64,000 nucleotides of DNA from IMCC45349 sp047219225 (GTDB lineage Bacteria > Bacteroidota > Bacteroidia > Flavobacteriales > Flavobacteriaceae). The notes below the pieces were generated by a model. The model was not told the DNA's origin. It saw only the letters and a program-made list of their open reading frames with translations, and searched no databases. The position numbers and the translations under genes are program-made. Of this stretch, positions 16,102-24,154 are shown piece after piece (the first letter of the stretch is position 1; the number at the start of each line of letters is the position of its first letter). Location of the stretch: the NCBI RefSeq assembly GCF_047219225.1, contig NZ_CP178208.1, positions 496,001 through 560,000 of the forward strand. The letters run 5' to 3'.

Positions 16102-18288
16102 TTACTTAGTAAAGAGCAATTCTCGATACTTTGTTAAAGGCCATAATTCATCATCAATTAACAGCTCAAGCTTATCACAATGATATCTTATTTCATCAAA
16201 CATAGGCTTTACTTTTTCACAATAGGCATTTGCCTTTTTAGAAGTATCTTTAATTTTATTAGCCAACTTTCTCTCATTAATCATTTGAGTGACTCCTGAA
16301 TTTATAGCTTCAATTCTATCGGAAATATCCTTGATTAATATTAACTGTTCAACTGCATAGTCTTTAAAATTATCACCATAAATATCCTTAAGTCCTCTTA
16401 CGTTTTCAATTAGGATATTTTGATATTTAACAGCAGTAGGAATGACATGATTTCTAGCAATATCACCTAGCACTCTCCCTTCAATTTGAATATGATTCAC
16501 ATATTCCTCAACCTCAATCTCATAGCGTGCTTCTATCTCTACCTTATTCATAACACCCAAGCCTTCAAACATTGAAATTGTTTTATTTGATATTCTAGCC
16601 TTAAGCGCTTGAGGTGTTGTTTTATTATTACTTAAACCTCTCTTTTTCGCTTCCTTTTGCCAGTCATCACTATAACCATTTCCTTCAAAAAGTATACTTC
16701 TAGAATGTTTAATATATTCACGTAAAACATTAAATATTGCTTCGTCCTTCTTAAGATCTTTTTTAGCAATCAACAAATCAACTTCTTCTTTAAAATCTAT
16801 TAACTGCTTAGCTACAATAGAATTTAAAACCGTCATTGGATTAGCACAATTTGCTGTAGAGCCAACCGCTCTAAATTCGAATTTATTACCCGTAAAAGCA
16901 AAAGGAGATGTTCTATTTCTATCTGTATTATCTAATAATATTTCGGGTATCTTACCTACTACATTTAATTTTAAATCTGTTTTTTCTTGCGGAGACAACT
17001 TCCCTTTAGTTACTCCTTCAAGTTCCTGTAACACCTTAGTTAATTGCTCACCAATAAACACCGAAATTATTGCTGGAGGTGCCTCATTAGCTCCTAAACG
17101 ATGGTCGTTACTTGCTGATGCTATTGAAGCTCTCAACAACTCTTCATTATCATAAACTGCTTTAATTGTATTAACAAAAAAGGTTAAAAATTGAAGGTTA
17201 CTCATTGGTGTAGTTCCAGGTGCTAACAAATTAACTCCTGTATTAGTACTTAAACTCCAATTATTATGTTTCCCTGAACCATTAACTCCTGCGAATGGTT
17301 TTTCATGAAAAAGGACTTTAAAATTATGACGCTCTGCAATCTTTTCCATAACATCCATTAACAAAGAGTTATGATCGACTGCTAAGTTAGCCTCCTCAAA
17401 AATAGGTGCTAACTCAAACTGATTTGGCGCCACCTCATTATGCCTAGTTTTAACAGGAATTCCAAGCAACATACACTCCGTTTCCAAATCACGCATATAT
17501 GCCATTGCTCTATTAGGAATAGTTCCAAAATAATGATCATCTAATTGCTGTCCTTTAGCTGAAGAGTGTCCAAGTAATGTTCTACCTGTTAAAGTAATAT
17601 CAGGTCTAGAAGCAACTAATGCTTTATCAATTAAAAAATATTCCTGCTCCCAACCTAAAGAAGCATTTACTTTTTTAACATTTTTATCAAAATATTTTGC
17701 AACAGCTACTGCTGCTTTGTCTACAACTTGTAAAGCCCTTAAAAGTGGGGTTTTATAATCTAAAGCTTCTCCTGTATATGAAACAAACACCGTTGGAATA
17801 CATAATGTTGTTCCAAAAATAAACGCTGGAGACGTTGGATCCCAAGCTGTATATCCTCTTGCTTCAAATGTATTTCTTATACCTCCATGAGGAAATGAAG
17901 ATGCATCTGGCTCTTGCTGCACTAATTGATTACCACCAAATTTCTCTACCGCTAAACCATTACCAATCGTTTCAAAAAAGGCATCATGCTTTTCTGCAGT
18001 AGCTCCTGTTAAAGGCTGAAACCAATGCGTATAATGAGTTACTCCCTTTACCATTGCCCAATCTTTCATTGCAGCAGCAATTTGATCTGCTATTCCTCGA
18101 GATATCTTTGTACCGTTTTCTATAGCATCTACAACACTATCATAAGCGTCTTTAGTAAGACACTGCCTCATTGTCGCTTCATCAAATACATGTTGTCCAA
18201 AAATTGAGGAACGTTTAACTTCCTCATTTATCTTTTTTGGTTCTCTATTTAATGATTCTTTTAACGCATGAAATCGTAACGTAGACAT
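16102..18288 (-). CDS. glnN: Glutamine synthetase type III
   Basis: ATP-dependent synthesis of glutamine from glutamate and ammonia. The start at the ATG at 18288 (MSTLRFHALKESLNREPKK) gives 728 residues, the characteristic size of GSIII, about twice GSI or GSII. Motifs are FPHGGIRNTFEARGYTAWD near residue 140, LGWEQEYFLID (glutamate/metal site), ETECMLLGIPVKTRHNEVAPNQFE, NGSGKHNNWSLST (ATP/ammonia site) and NRTSPFAFTGNKFEFRA. It is divergent from a second glutamine synthetase at 18544 across 255 bp of AT-rich DNA, so the two are likely co-regulated or reciprocally controlled. Confidence 0.95.
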   Translation of the reverse strand: MSTLRFHALKESLNREPKKINEEVKRSSIFGQHVFDEATMRQCLTKDAYDSVVDAIENGTKISRGIADQIAAAMKDWAMVKGVTHYTHWFQPLTGATAEKHDAFFETIGNGLAVEKFGGNQLVQQEPDASSFPHGGIRNTFEARGYTAWDPTSPAFIFGTTLCIPTVFVSYTGEALDYKTPLLRALQVVDKAAVAVAKYFDKNVKKVNASLGWEQEYFLIDKALVASRPDITLTGRTLLGHSSAKGQQLDDHYFGTIPNRAMAYMRDLETECMLLGIPVKTRHNEVAPNQFELAPIFEEANLAVDHNSLLMDVMEKIAERHNFKVLFHEKPFAGVNGSGKHNNWSLSTNTGVNLLAPGTTPMSNLQFLTFFVNTIKAVYDNEELLRASIASASNDHRLGANEAPPAIISVFIGEQLTKVLQELEGVTKGKLSPQEKTDLKLNVVGKIPEILLDNTDRNRTSPFAFTGNKFEFRAVGSTANCANPMTVLNSIVAKQLIDFKEEVDLLIAKKDLKKDEAIFNVLREYIKHSRSILFEGNGYSDDWQKEAKKRGLSNNKTTPQALKARISNKTISMFEGLGVMNKVEIEARYEIEVEEYVNHIQIEGRVLGDIARNHVIPTAVKYQNILIENVRGLKDIYGDNFKDYAVEQLILIKDISDRIEAINSGVTQMINERKLANKIKDTSKKANAYCEKVKPMFDEIRYHCDKLELLIDDELWPLTKYRELLFTK

Positions 18289-18497
18289 AATCCTTATTTT
18301 AACATTTAAAGCAAAATTAGATTTAAACACCTAATAATGAAATACAATTAACAATAGTTTATTAACAATATTTCATTTTTTTGTCAAAAAAATAAAATTT
18401 AAACAACACAACCCTAAAAAAAATAGGGTATAGATAAAAATAAACATACTTGTTAATAAAAACACCCTAAAAAAACAATGGTGTGAATTAAAACATA

Positions 18498-18505
18498 TAT
18501 ATTTG
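18498..18505 (+). promoter_or_regulatory. -7 element for the type II glutamine synthetase
   Basis: TATATTTG matches TAnnTTTG, 38 nt before the ATG at 18544. A convincing upstream TTG is not present, which would fit a promoter that needs an activator. Confidence 0.45.
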
Positions 18506-18543
18506 CTTCGTAATTTAAAAAACATAAATCCTTTTTTTAAAAA

Positions 18544-19554
18544 ATGGCAAAATCTAAACTTGAGTACATTTGGTTAGATGGACATCAACCAACTCAAAAC
18601 ATGAGAAGTAAAACTAAAGTTGAAGATGACTTTAGTGGAAAATTAGAAGACTGTTCAATTTGGTCTTTTGACGGAAGTTCAACCGAACAAGCCGAAGGTG
18701 GTTCTTCAGACTGTTTATTAAAACCTGTAGCTATTTATCCAGACCCAACAAGAAAAAATGGTTACTTAGTAATGTCTGAAGTATTAAATTCTGATGGTAC
18801 TCCTCACCCATCAAATGCAAGAGCTACTATTGATGATAACGATAATGACTTTTGGTTTGGATTTGAACAAGAATACTTCTTAATGGATCAAAAAACTGAT
18901 TTACCATTAGGATTCCCTCGTGGAGGATTCCCTGGACCTCAAGGAAAATATTACTGTTCAGTTGGTGGACGTTATACTTGGGGAAGAGATTTTGTTGAGG
19001 AACATGCTGACTTATGTATTGAAGCTGGATTAAACTTTGAAGGTATTAACCAAGAGGTTGCTCCAGGACAATGGGAATTCCAATTATTTGCAAAAGGTGC
19101 CAAAAAAGCTGGTGACGAAATTTGGGTTGCTAGATATTTATTAGATAGATTAACTGAGAAATATGGTTATTATATTGAGTATCATCCAAAACCAGTAAAA
19201 GGTGACTGGAATGGATCTGGAATGCACGCTAACTTCTCTAACACAACACTTCGTACTTGTGGTAGTAAAGAAATATATGAAAAAATATGTGAAGCATTTA
19301 GACCTGTTACAGAAGAACACATTGATGTATATGGAGCAAACAACGACGAACGTTTAACTGGGTTACATGAAACTGCTCACGTATCTGATTTCTCTTATGG
19401 AGTATCTGACAGAGGCGCTTCAATTAGAATTCCAATTATTACAGTTGAAAATGGCTGGAAAGGATGGTTAGAAGACAGACGACCTGCTTCAAATGGTGAT
19501 CCATACAAAATCGCAGGAAGAATTATAAAAACAGTAAAGTCAGCTAATATATAA
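18544..19554 (+). CDS. glnII: Glutamine synthetase type II (eukaryote-like, beta-grasp)
   Basis: A 336-residue GSII enzyme. It contains the beta-Grasp start KLEYIWLDGHQPTQNMRSKTK, WSFDGSSTEQAEG, FGFEQEYFLMD, EGINQEVAPGQWEFQ, NGSGMHANFSNT and, near the C-terminus, SDFSYGVSDRGASIRIP. It makes glutamine in the cytosol as a decamer-type enzyme distinct from the neighbouring GSIII. It is divergently placed from glnN and closed by a terminator at 19579-19607. No adenylylation motif is recognised. Confidence 0.95.
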   Translation: MAKSKLEYIWLDGHQPTQNMRSKTKVEDDFSGKLEDCSIWSFDGSSTEQAEGGSSDCLLKPVAIYPDPTRKNGYLVMSEVLNSDGTPHPSNARATIDDNDNDFWFGFEQEYFLMDQKTDLPLGFPRGGFPGPQGKYYCSVGGRYTWGRDFVEEHADLCIEAGLNFEGINQEVAPGQWEFQLFAKGAKKAGDEIWVARYLLDRLTEKYGYYIEYHPKPVKGDWNGSGMHANFSNTTLRTCGSKEIYEKICEAFRPVTEEHIDVYGANNDERLTGLHETAHVSDFSYGVSDRGASIRIPIITVENGWKGWLEDRRPASNGDPYKIAGRIIKTVKSANI

Positions 19555-19578
19555 CAGCTCCTTTACCAATCATATAAA

Positions 19579-19607
19579 AACGTCTAACATATTGTTAGGC
19601 GTTTTTT
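19579..19607 (+). terminator. Terminator after the type II glutamine synthetase
   Basis: AACGTCTAACA pairs with TGTTAGGCGTT (one G-U pair) across a 3-nt loop and is followed by TTTTTATT. It is shared with the convergent antiporter gene ending at 19606. Confidence 0.85.
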
Positions 19608-20556
19608 ATTTCGCACCAATAAATACTAAGAAAATAAATAACCCATAAGCTCCTACCAGCATCATTCCTTCAAGCTTATTAAACTGAAAACGTTTTGGAA
19701 TAAATATCATTGGCAGTAATACAGCAGCAAATATCAACATCCAAAAAATGTCTCTAGATAATATCTGGTCATCTGTTACTGGAATATCTTTTATTATAGA
19801 AGTCAAACCTAAAACAGAACCAATATTAAAAATATTTGACCCTATTAAGTTTCCTAACGAAATAGCTTTTTCTTTTTTAGCAACAGCAATTACAGATGCT
19901 GCTAACTCAGGAACACTAGTTCCAACAGCAATCATAGACACAGATATCACAGCTTCACTCACGCCTAACTTTCCAGCAATATCTACTGCTCCAGTTACTA
20001 ACCAATCTGAACCAAAATACAATGCCAATCCCCCTATTATTAACCAAAGTACAATTTTAAAATAAGACACTTTTGCTAAAGTTGGATCCACCTCATCATC
20101 GTCAACATCTACACCTTTAGATCGCTTGATAAGCATTAATATAAATACGATTAATGCTCCAAACAAAATAACACCTTCAATAGTAGTTAACTTATTATCG
20201 TTACTTAAAAAATAATATAACGCTATTGAAAACAACATCATAACTGGCCAATTAAAAGTATAAAAAGACTTATCGACCATAATAGTCCCTATTAAAGCTG
20301 TAATTCCTAAAACCAAACCAATATTAGCAATATTAGACCCGACTACATTATTAATAGCAATTGCTGGCGAACCACTTAATGCAGCATTTAAGCTTACCAA
20401 TAACTCTGGCGCCGAAGTTGCAAAAGACACAACTGTTAAACCTATTACCATTTTAGAAATACTTAACCTAAATGATAATGCTACAGACGATCTTACCAAA
20501 AACTCACCTCCAACAACCAACAACACAAAGCCTAAAGCGACTAATAATATGCTCAT
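19606..20556 (-). CDS. Calcium/sodium antiporter, CaCA family (YrbG type)
   Basis: A 316-residue inner-membrane exchanger with about ten hydrophobic helices and the two inverted alpha repeats that bind the cations: SAPELLVSLNAALSG with GSNIANIGLVLG in the first half, and SVPELAASVIAVAKK with GSNIFNIGSVLG in the second. Between the halves is an acidic loop DVDDDEVDP, a likely cytosolic calcium-sensing or simply flexible linker. It is monocistronic and convergent with the glutamine synthetase terminator. Confidence 0.9.
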   Translation of the reverse strand: MSILLVALGFVLLVVGGEFLVRSSVALSFRLSISKMVIGLTVVSFATSAPELLVSLNAALSGSPAIAINNVVGSNIANIGLVLGITALIGTIMVDKSFYTFNWPVMMLFSIALYYFLSNDNKLTTIEGVILFGALIVFILMLIKRSKGVDVDDDEVDPTLAKVSYFKIVLWLIIGGLALYFGSDWLVTGAVDIAGKLGVSEAVISVSMIAVGTSVPELAASVIAVAKKEKAISLGNLIGSNIFNIGSVLGLTSIIKDIPVTDDQILSRDIFWMLIFAAVLLPMIFIPKRFQFNKLEGMMLVGAYGLFIFLVFIGAK

Positions 20557-20686
20557 AAATTAATTTTTACGCGAAGATAACTTAAGATTTATGATTATCT
20601 AAATCTTGAAAAAAAATATTGACAAAACAACTTTAAATCATAAAAACACACAATAAAAACTAAAAATTTAGTTAAATAACTATATT

Positions 20687-20714
20687 TACAGTTGTATAAC
20701 TATAAAAATAGTTA
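20687..20714. promoter_or_regulatory. Probable BlaI-type operator region
   Basis: TACA-GT-TGTA at 20687-20696 has the TACA-N2-TGTA core of BlaI/MecI operators. Immediately after it TAACTAT-AAAA-ATAGTTA (20697-20714) is a perfect 7-bp inverted repeat. The core overlaps a TATATTTA -7 element (20681-20688). This is well placed for autorepression of the regulator starting at 20749 or 20716. Confidence 0.55.
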
Positions 20715-20748
20715 TATGTTTGAATCATCATTAAAATTGACAACTCAA

Positions 20749-21108
20749 ATGCAGAAATTAACAAATAAAGAAGAAGAGATAATGCAAATTATATGGAAGC
20801 TTGAAAAAGCTTTTGTAAAAGATGTCCTTGCTGAAATAGAAAACGACAAGCCACATTACAATACATTATCAACAATAGTGAGAAACCTAGAAGATAAAGG
20901 ATATGTTGGATATACAGCTTATGGAAAAACCCACCAGTATCACCCAATTGTTAGTAAAGAAGAATACAGGGAAAAATTCTTTAACAATGCTATAGACAGT
21001 TATTTTAACAGCTCATACAAAAGTGTAGTTTCATTTTTTGCTAAGGAAGAAAAAATTAGTGTTGATGAACTAAAAGAGATTATTCAATTAATAGAAAACA
21101 AAAAATAA
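20749..21108 (+). CDS. BlaI/MecI/CopY family repressor
   Basis: A 119-residue winged-helix repressor when started at the ATG at 20749 (MQKLTNKEEEIMQIIW), the classic family N-terminus. The earlier ATG at 20716 is possible, but the one at 20692 lies inside the operator and promoter. The DNA-binding helices include HYNTLSTIVRNLEDKGYVGYTAYGKTHQYHPIVSKEEY, and the C-terminal half is the dimerisation region, cleaved in classical BlaI. Its stop overlaps the start of the M56 peptidase gene by one base, so regulator and sensor are translationally coupled. Confidence 0.92.
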   Translation: MQKLTNKEEEIMQIIWKLEKAFVKDVLAEIENDKPHYNTLSTIVRNLEDKGYVGYTAYGKTHQYHPIVSKEEYREKFFNNAIDSYFNSSYKSVVSFFAKEEKISVDELKEIIQLIENKK

Positions 21109-22859
21109 TGGAACATTTAATTAAATCGAGCGCCATCATCATTTTATTTTATTTGTGCTACAAATTGTTTTTACAAAAAGAAACATTTTTTGAAAGTAAT
21201 AGATGGTTTCTTTTAACTGGATTAATTTCTGCCTTATTTATCCCTTTAATAGTAATTCCAATATACATCACTATAGAACCATCTCAACTTAGCACTATAG
21301 CATCTTCAAATATCATCTCAACTAAGGATATTGCAGAAGAAAGCATTAGTACAAGCACCATAATCTTTTCTATTTATATTCTTGTAGCAATTGGATTATT
21401 TATTAAACTATTATTTCAGTTAAAGTCATTAAGCAAATTATTATTGGCTAATAAAAAGTTGAAAGAAGATAAATTTAGAATAATAAAAACCAATAGTGAC
21501 AATCCACCATTTTCATTTTTTAACTGGATAGTATTTAATCCAAATCAATTTGAGACCAAAGAACTACAACAAATTTTAACTCATGAAAAAGTTCATGCAA
21601 GACAATTACACTCATTAGATATAATAATATCGCATTTATCTTGTATTGTATTTTGGTTCAATCCAATTGTATGGCTTTACAAAAAAGACATCGAACAAAA
21701 CTTAGAGTATATCGCAGACAAATCAACTCAAAACATAGTTAATTGCTCTAAAAGCTATCAGCATTTATTATTAAAAACAAGCGTACCAAACTACAAAATG
21801 GCGCTGACAAATAATTTTTATAATTCACTAATCAAAAAACGTATAGTTATGCTACACAAAAACAGATCAAAAAACAGCAATCAATGGAAACTTCTATTAA
21901 TCCTACCACTTTTAACCATTTTCTTAATGAGCTTTAACACAAAAGAAGTGTACACCACAGATGAAGAAGTTGTTAAAAATCATGACCACGACGAAGATGT
22001 TGAAATGGTAATAATCACTAAAGACATGTCTAACACTGATTTAGACAAATTAAAAAAGGAACTTTCTAAAAAGGGAATCACAATTAAATTTAAAGGAGTT
22101 AAACGAAATAGCAAAGATGAAATTACAGCTATAAAAATTGACGCCTCAGTTAAAAAAGCAAATTCAAACTACCACACATCATCAGATGAAAGTATAAAAC
22201 CTATTAAAATATCATTTACAGATGATAGCATTTCTATTGGCAACAGTAATGACATTCATTTTGGGGAAGGTTACACTTTCGTTACTAAAGACAAGAACCA
22301 TAAAATACACAGGTCTGGAAGTGGTAACAATGTTTTTGTTATTAGAGATGATGCTCACGAAGGTCACGGAGAAACTCATGAAATTATAGAAGATGACGAT
22401 AAAATCATCATTAAATCTGGAGATAAAGTTCATGAAATATTAAAAAGTGGAGAACATAAAAATGCGTTTTTCATTTCTGAAGATGGTGATAAAGTTATTG
22501 AGTTAAAGAAAAAAGGAAACAAAAACAAAGATGAAATTATCATTATTAAAGAAGACAAGAACGGGAATATTATAAGTGAATGGATTGAAGACAAAGACGA
22601 AAACATTTGGGTTAAAGAAGACAATAATGTTATTAAAATAGAAACAAAAGGTAATGGCAACGACAAGGTATTTATATCAACCAATGACGGAAAAGAACCT
22701 TTAATTATTGTTGATGGAAAAGAAATGTCTCAAAAAGAGTTTGAAAAAATAAAACCAGATAACATTGAAAAAGTTGAAGTATTAAAAGGTGAAAACGCAA
22801 CCAAAAAATATGGTAAAAAAGCCAAAGATGGAGTAATAGTTGTTACCACAAAAAAATAA
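21108..22859 (+). CDS. BlaR1-like M56 membrane metallopeptidase with a TonB-plug-like tail
   Basis: A 583-residue membrane sensor-protease. The N-terminal helices (about residues 5-25, 33-55 and 85-105) precede the M56 zinc protease segment with H159-E-K-V-H163 and the downstream NLEYIADKS, then another helix at about 262-278 (LLLILPLLTIFLMSF). The remaining 300 residues are highly charged, rich in D, E, K, H and G, with repeated phrases such as EIIEDDDKIIIKSGDKVHEI and EDGDKVIELKKKG. The protein ends in a TonB-receptor plug-like module (PLIIVDGKEMSQKEFEKI...VEVLKGENATKKYGKKAKDGVIVVTTKK). There is no penicillin-binding domain, so a beta-lactam signal is not implied. Confidence 0.88.
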   Translation: MEHLIKSSAIIILFYLCYKLFLQKETFFESNRWFLLTGLISALFIPLIVIPIYITIEPSQLSTIASSNIISTKDIAEESISTSTIIFSIYILVAIGLFIKLLFQLKSLSKLLLANKKLKEDKFRIIKTNSDNPPFSFFNWIVFNPNQFETKELQQILTHEKVHARQLHSLDIIISHLSCIVFWFNPIVWLYKKDIEQNLEYIADKSTQNIVNCSKSYQHLLLKTSVPNYKMALTNNFYNSLIKKRIVMLHKNRSKNSNQWKLLLILPLLTIFLMSFNTKEVYTTDEEVVKNHDHDEDVEMVIITKDMSNTDLDKLKKELSKKGITIKFKGVKRNSKDEITAIKIDASVKKANSNYHTSSDESIKPIKISFTDDSISIGNSNDIHFGEGYTFVTKDKNHKIHRSGSGNNVFVIRDDAHEGHGETHEIIEDDDKIIIKSGDKVHEILKSGEHKNAFFISEDGDKVIELKKKGNKNKDEIIIIKEDKNGNIISEWIEDKDENIWVKEDNNVIKIETKGNGNDKVFISTNDGKEPLIIVDGKEMSQKEFEKIKPDNIEKVEVLKGENATKKYGKKAKDGVIVVTTKK

Positions 22860-22878
22860 TCAAAATCACATATGTTTT

Positions 22879-22907
22879 AAAGCACTCCATTTAGAGTGCT
22901 TTTTTTG
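22879..22907 (+). terminator. Terminator of the BlaI/M56 operon
   Basis: AAAGCACTC (22879-22887) pairs with GAGTGCTTT (22894-22902) and is followed by five more T. Confidence 0.85.
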
Positions 22908-23229
22908 TTTTTATTTTTTTAAAAAAGATGAAAAATCAAAAAAAGACTACAAAAAAGATAAAAACGCCCTTGCTTTTCAAAAAACACTTCAAAAAACCCC
23001 TTGAATTATTATAATTTAAAACATAAACAACACTTAAGACTTACAATTTAAAATTAACCTCAAGACAAGTCACAAAATATTGAAATATTTTTTATTTTTT
23101 TAGTTAACAATGTAAAGTCAATTTCATCGATTTAACCAAAAACGTTTGGAAGTAAGATTTCCAAAAATATATATTGGGAAGACAATTACGTAATTAATCA
23201 AATATTCAAACACTTTAAACTAAAAAATT
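22908..23229. other. Non-coding interval with palindromes and a possible promoter
   Basis: No ORF longer than a few codons is convincing in the first 230 bp, which are A-rich. Near its end are an inverted repeat TTTGGAA-N7-TTCCAAA (23145-23165) and a perfect 12-bp palindrome AATTACGTAATT (23184-23195). TTTG at 23145 and TATATTGG at 23170-23177, 21 nt apart, form a one-mismatch promoter pointing at the leader ORF at 23230. Confidence 0.4.
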
Positions 23230-23280
23230 ATGATGACACTTGCTAAACTTATCATCGATATTGTAACATCGATTGGATAA
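23230..23280 (+). CDS. Possible 16-residue leader or amphipathic peptide
   Basis: ATG ATG at 23230 opens 16 codons (MMTLAKLIIDIVTSIG) ending TAA. The spacing of Leu, Ile and Val (residues 4, 7, 8, 11, 12, 15) with Lys6 and Asp10 would make an amphipathic helix. It follows a promoter-like element and two palindromes, and is followed by a 10-bp hairpin and then a 50-residue gene, the layout of a leader peptide. An ORF this short could easily be chance. Confidence 0.3.
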   Translation: MMTLAKLIIDIVTSIG

Positions 23281-23300
23281 CAGAAATTCAAAACAAAACC

Positions 23301-23329
23301 GTAAGACTTAATTCTAGAGTAAGTTTTAC
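23301..23329 (+). promoter_or_regulatory. Hairpin between leader ORF and the 50-residue gene
   Basis: GTAAGACTTA (23301-23310) pairs along its whole length, with one G-U, with TAAGTTTTAC (23320-23329) around a 9-nt loop. It is followed by TACTTTTGTCTTTG, an imperfect U tract. It may be an attenuator. Confidence 0.4.
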
Positions 23330-23356
23330 TACTTTTGTCTTTGAAGACCAAACAAA

Positions 23357-23509
23357 ATGAAAAAGCAAGTATTTAAGTTTTTAGCTAAAGTTAACAAAGC
23401 ATTACTACCTAGTTATACAAAACAAAGGTTAGACCTTACTAAAGCCACAAAAATACAATTGGCCATTTTTGGATGGCGTTTATATGTAACTAAACGCGCT
23501 TTAGATTAG
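23357..23509 (+). CDS. 50-residue basic protein of the type often mislabelled SsrA-binding in flavobacteria
   Basis: The ATG at 23357 opens 50 codons: MKKQVFKFLAKVNKALLPSY, then KQRLDLTKATKIQLAIFGW, RLYVTKRALD. It is strongly basic with one hydrophobic patch. I recall short proteins with the same plan (KxLPSYxKxxLDLxKAxKxQxAIxGxRxYVTKxAL) in many flavobacterial genomes, sometimes annotated as SsrA-binding protein although they lack the SmpB fold; no function is established. The stop overlaps the stop of convergent apt by 4 nt. It is probably co-transcribed with the 16-codon leader ORF. Confidence 0.65.
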   Translation: MKKQVFKFLAKVNKALLPSYTKQRLDLTKATKIQLAIFGWRLYVTKRALD

Positions 23510-24021
23510 TATTCTAAAACCGATTTAACGTCATAGCCACTTATTTTTTCCTTACCATTTAAAAAGTTAAGCTGCATAATAAAATTGCACTGCACAATAT
23601 TACCTTCAAGCTTTTCAACCAATTTACATACTGCCTCAGCGGTTCCTCCTGTAGCTAATACATCGTCGTGAATTAACACGCGCTCTCCTTTTACAATAGC
23701 ATCTTCATGCATCTCCAAAGTATCTGTTCCATATTCTAATGCATACGATTCTGAAATTGTTTTAAAAGGCAACTTCCCTGGTTTTCTTACAGGTACAAAT
23801 CCAGCTCCTAATTTTTGAGCTAACAGTGTTCCAAAAAAGAAACCTCTAGACTCAATACCTACAACCTTGTCTATTTTTGTATCACCTATTTTATCTAATA
23901 AAGCGTTTAAACATAATTCTACTGCTTCTGGATCTTGAAGTAATGGTGCAATATCTTTAAATAAAATCCCTGGCTTAGGAAAGTCCTGTATATCTCGTAT
24001 GTAGTGTTCAATTGTTTTCAT
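23506..24021 (-). CDS. apt: Adenine phosphoribosyltransferase
   Basis: Salvages adenine to AMP with PRPP. The 171-residue protein carries FPKPGILFKDIAPLLQDP near the N-terminus, VGIESRGFFFGTLLA, FVPVRKPGKLP and the PRPP loop VLIHDDVLATGGTAEA. Length and motifs are standard. The gene is single, convergent with the 50-residue protein gene (4-nt overlap), and its start at 24021 is 133 nt from the divergent phospholipase gene. Confidence 0.96.
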   Translation of the reverse strand: MKTIEHYIRDIQDFPKPGILFKDIAPLLQDPEAVELCLNALLDKIGDTKIDKVVGIESRGFFFGTLLAQKLGAGFVPVRKPGKLPFKTISESYALEYGTDTLEMHEDAIVKGERVLIHDDVLATGGTAEAVCKLVEKLEGNIVQCNFIMQLNFLNGKEKISGYDVKSVLEY

Positions 24022-24154
24022 AGGCGAAAGTTAATTATCATTTTCAATATAAAACATGATTAATATCAAAAACTTTATCAATATGTCTTTCAAAAACTAA
24101 CAAGTAGCTTTTGCATTAATATTTATACCTTAGCTAACAAATACATTGCTTTAA

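Noticed and set aside
21108..22859. Classical beta-lactam sensor BlaR1
   Set aside because: The M56 protease part is present but the penicillin-binding sensor domain is absent, so resistance induction should not be claimed.
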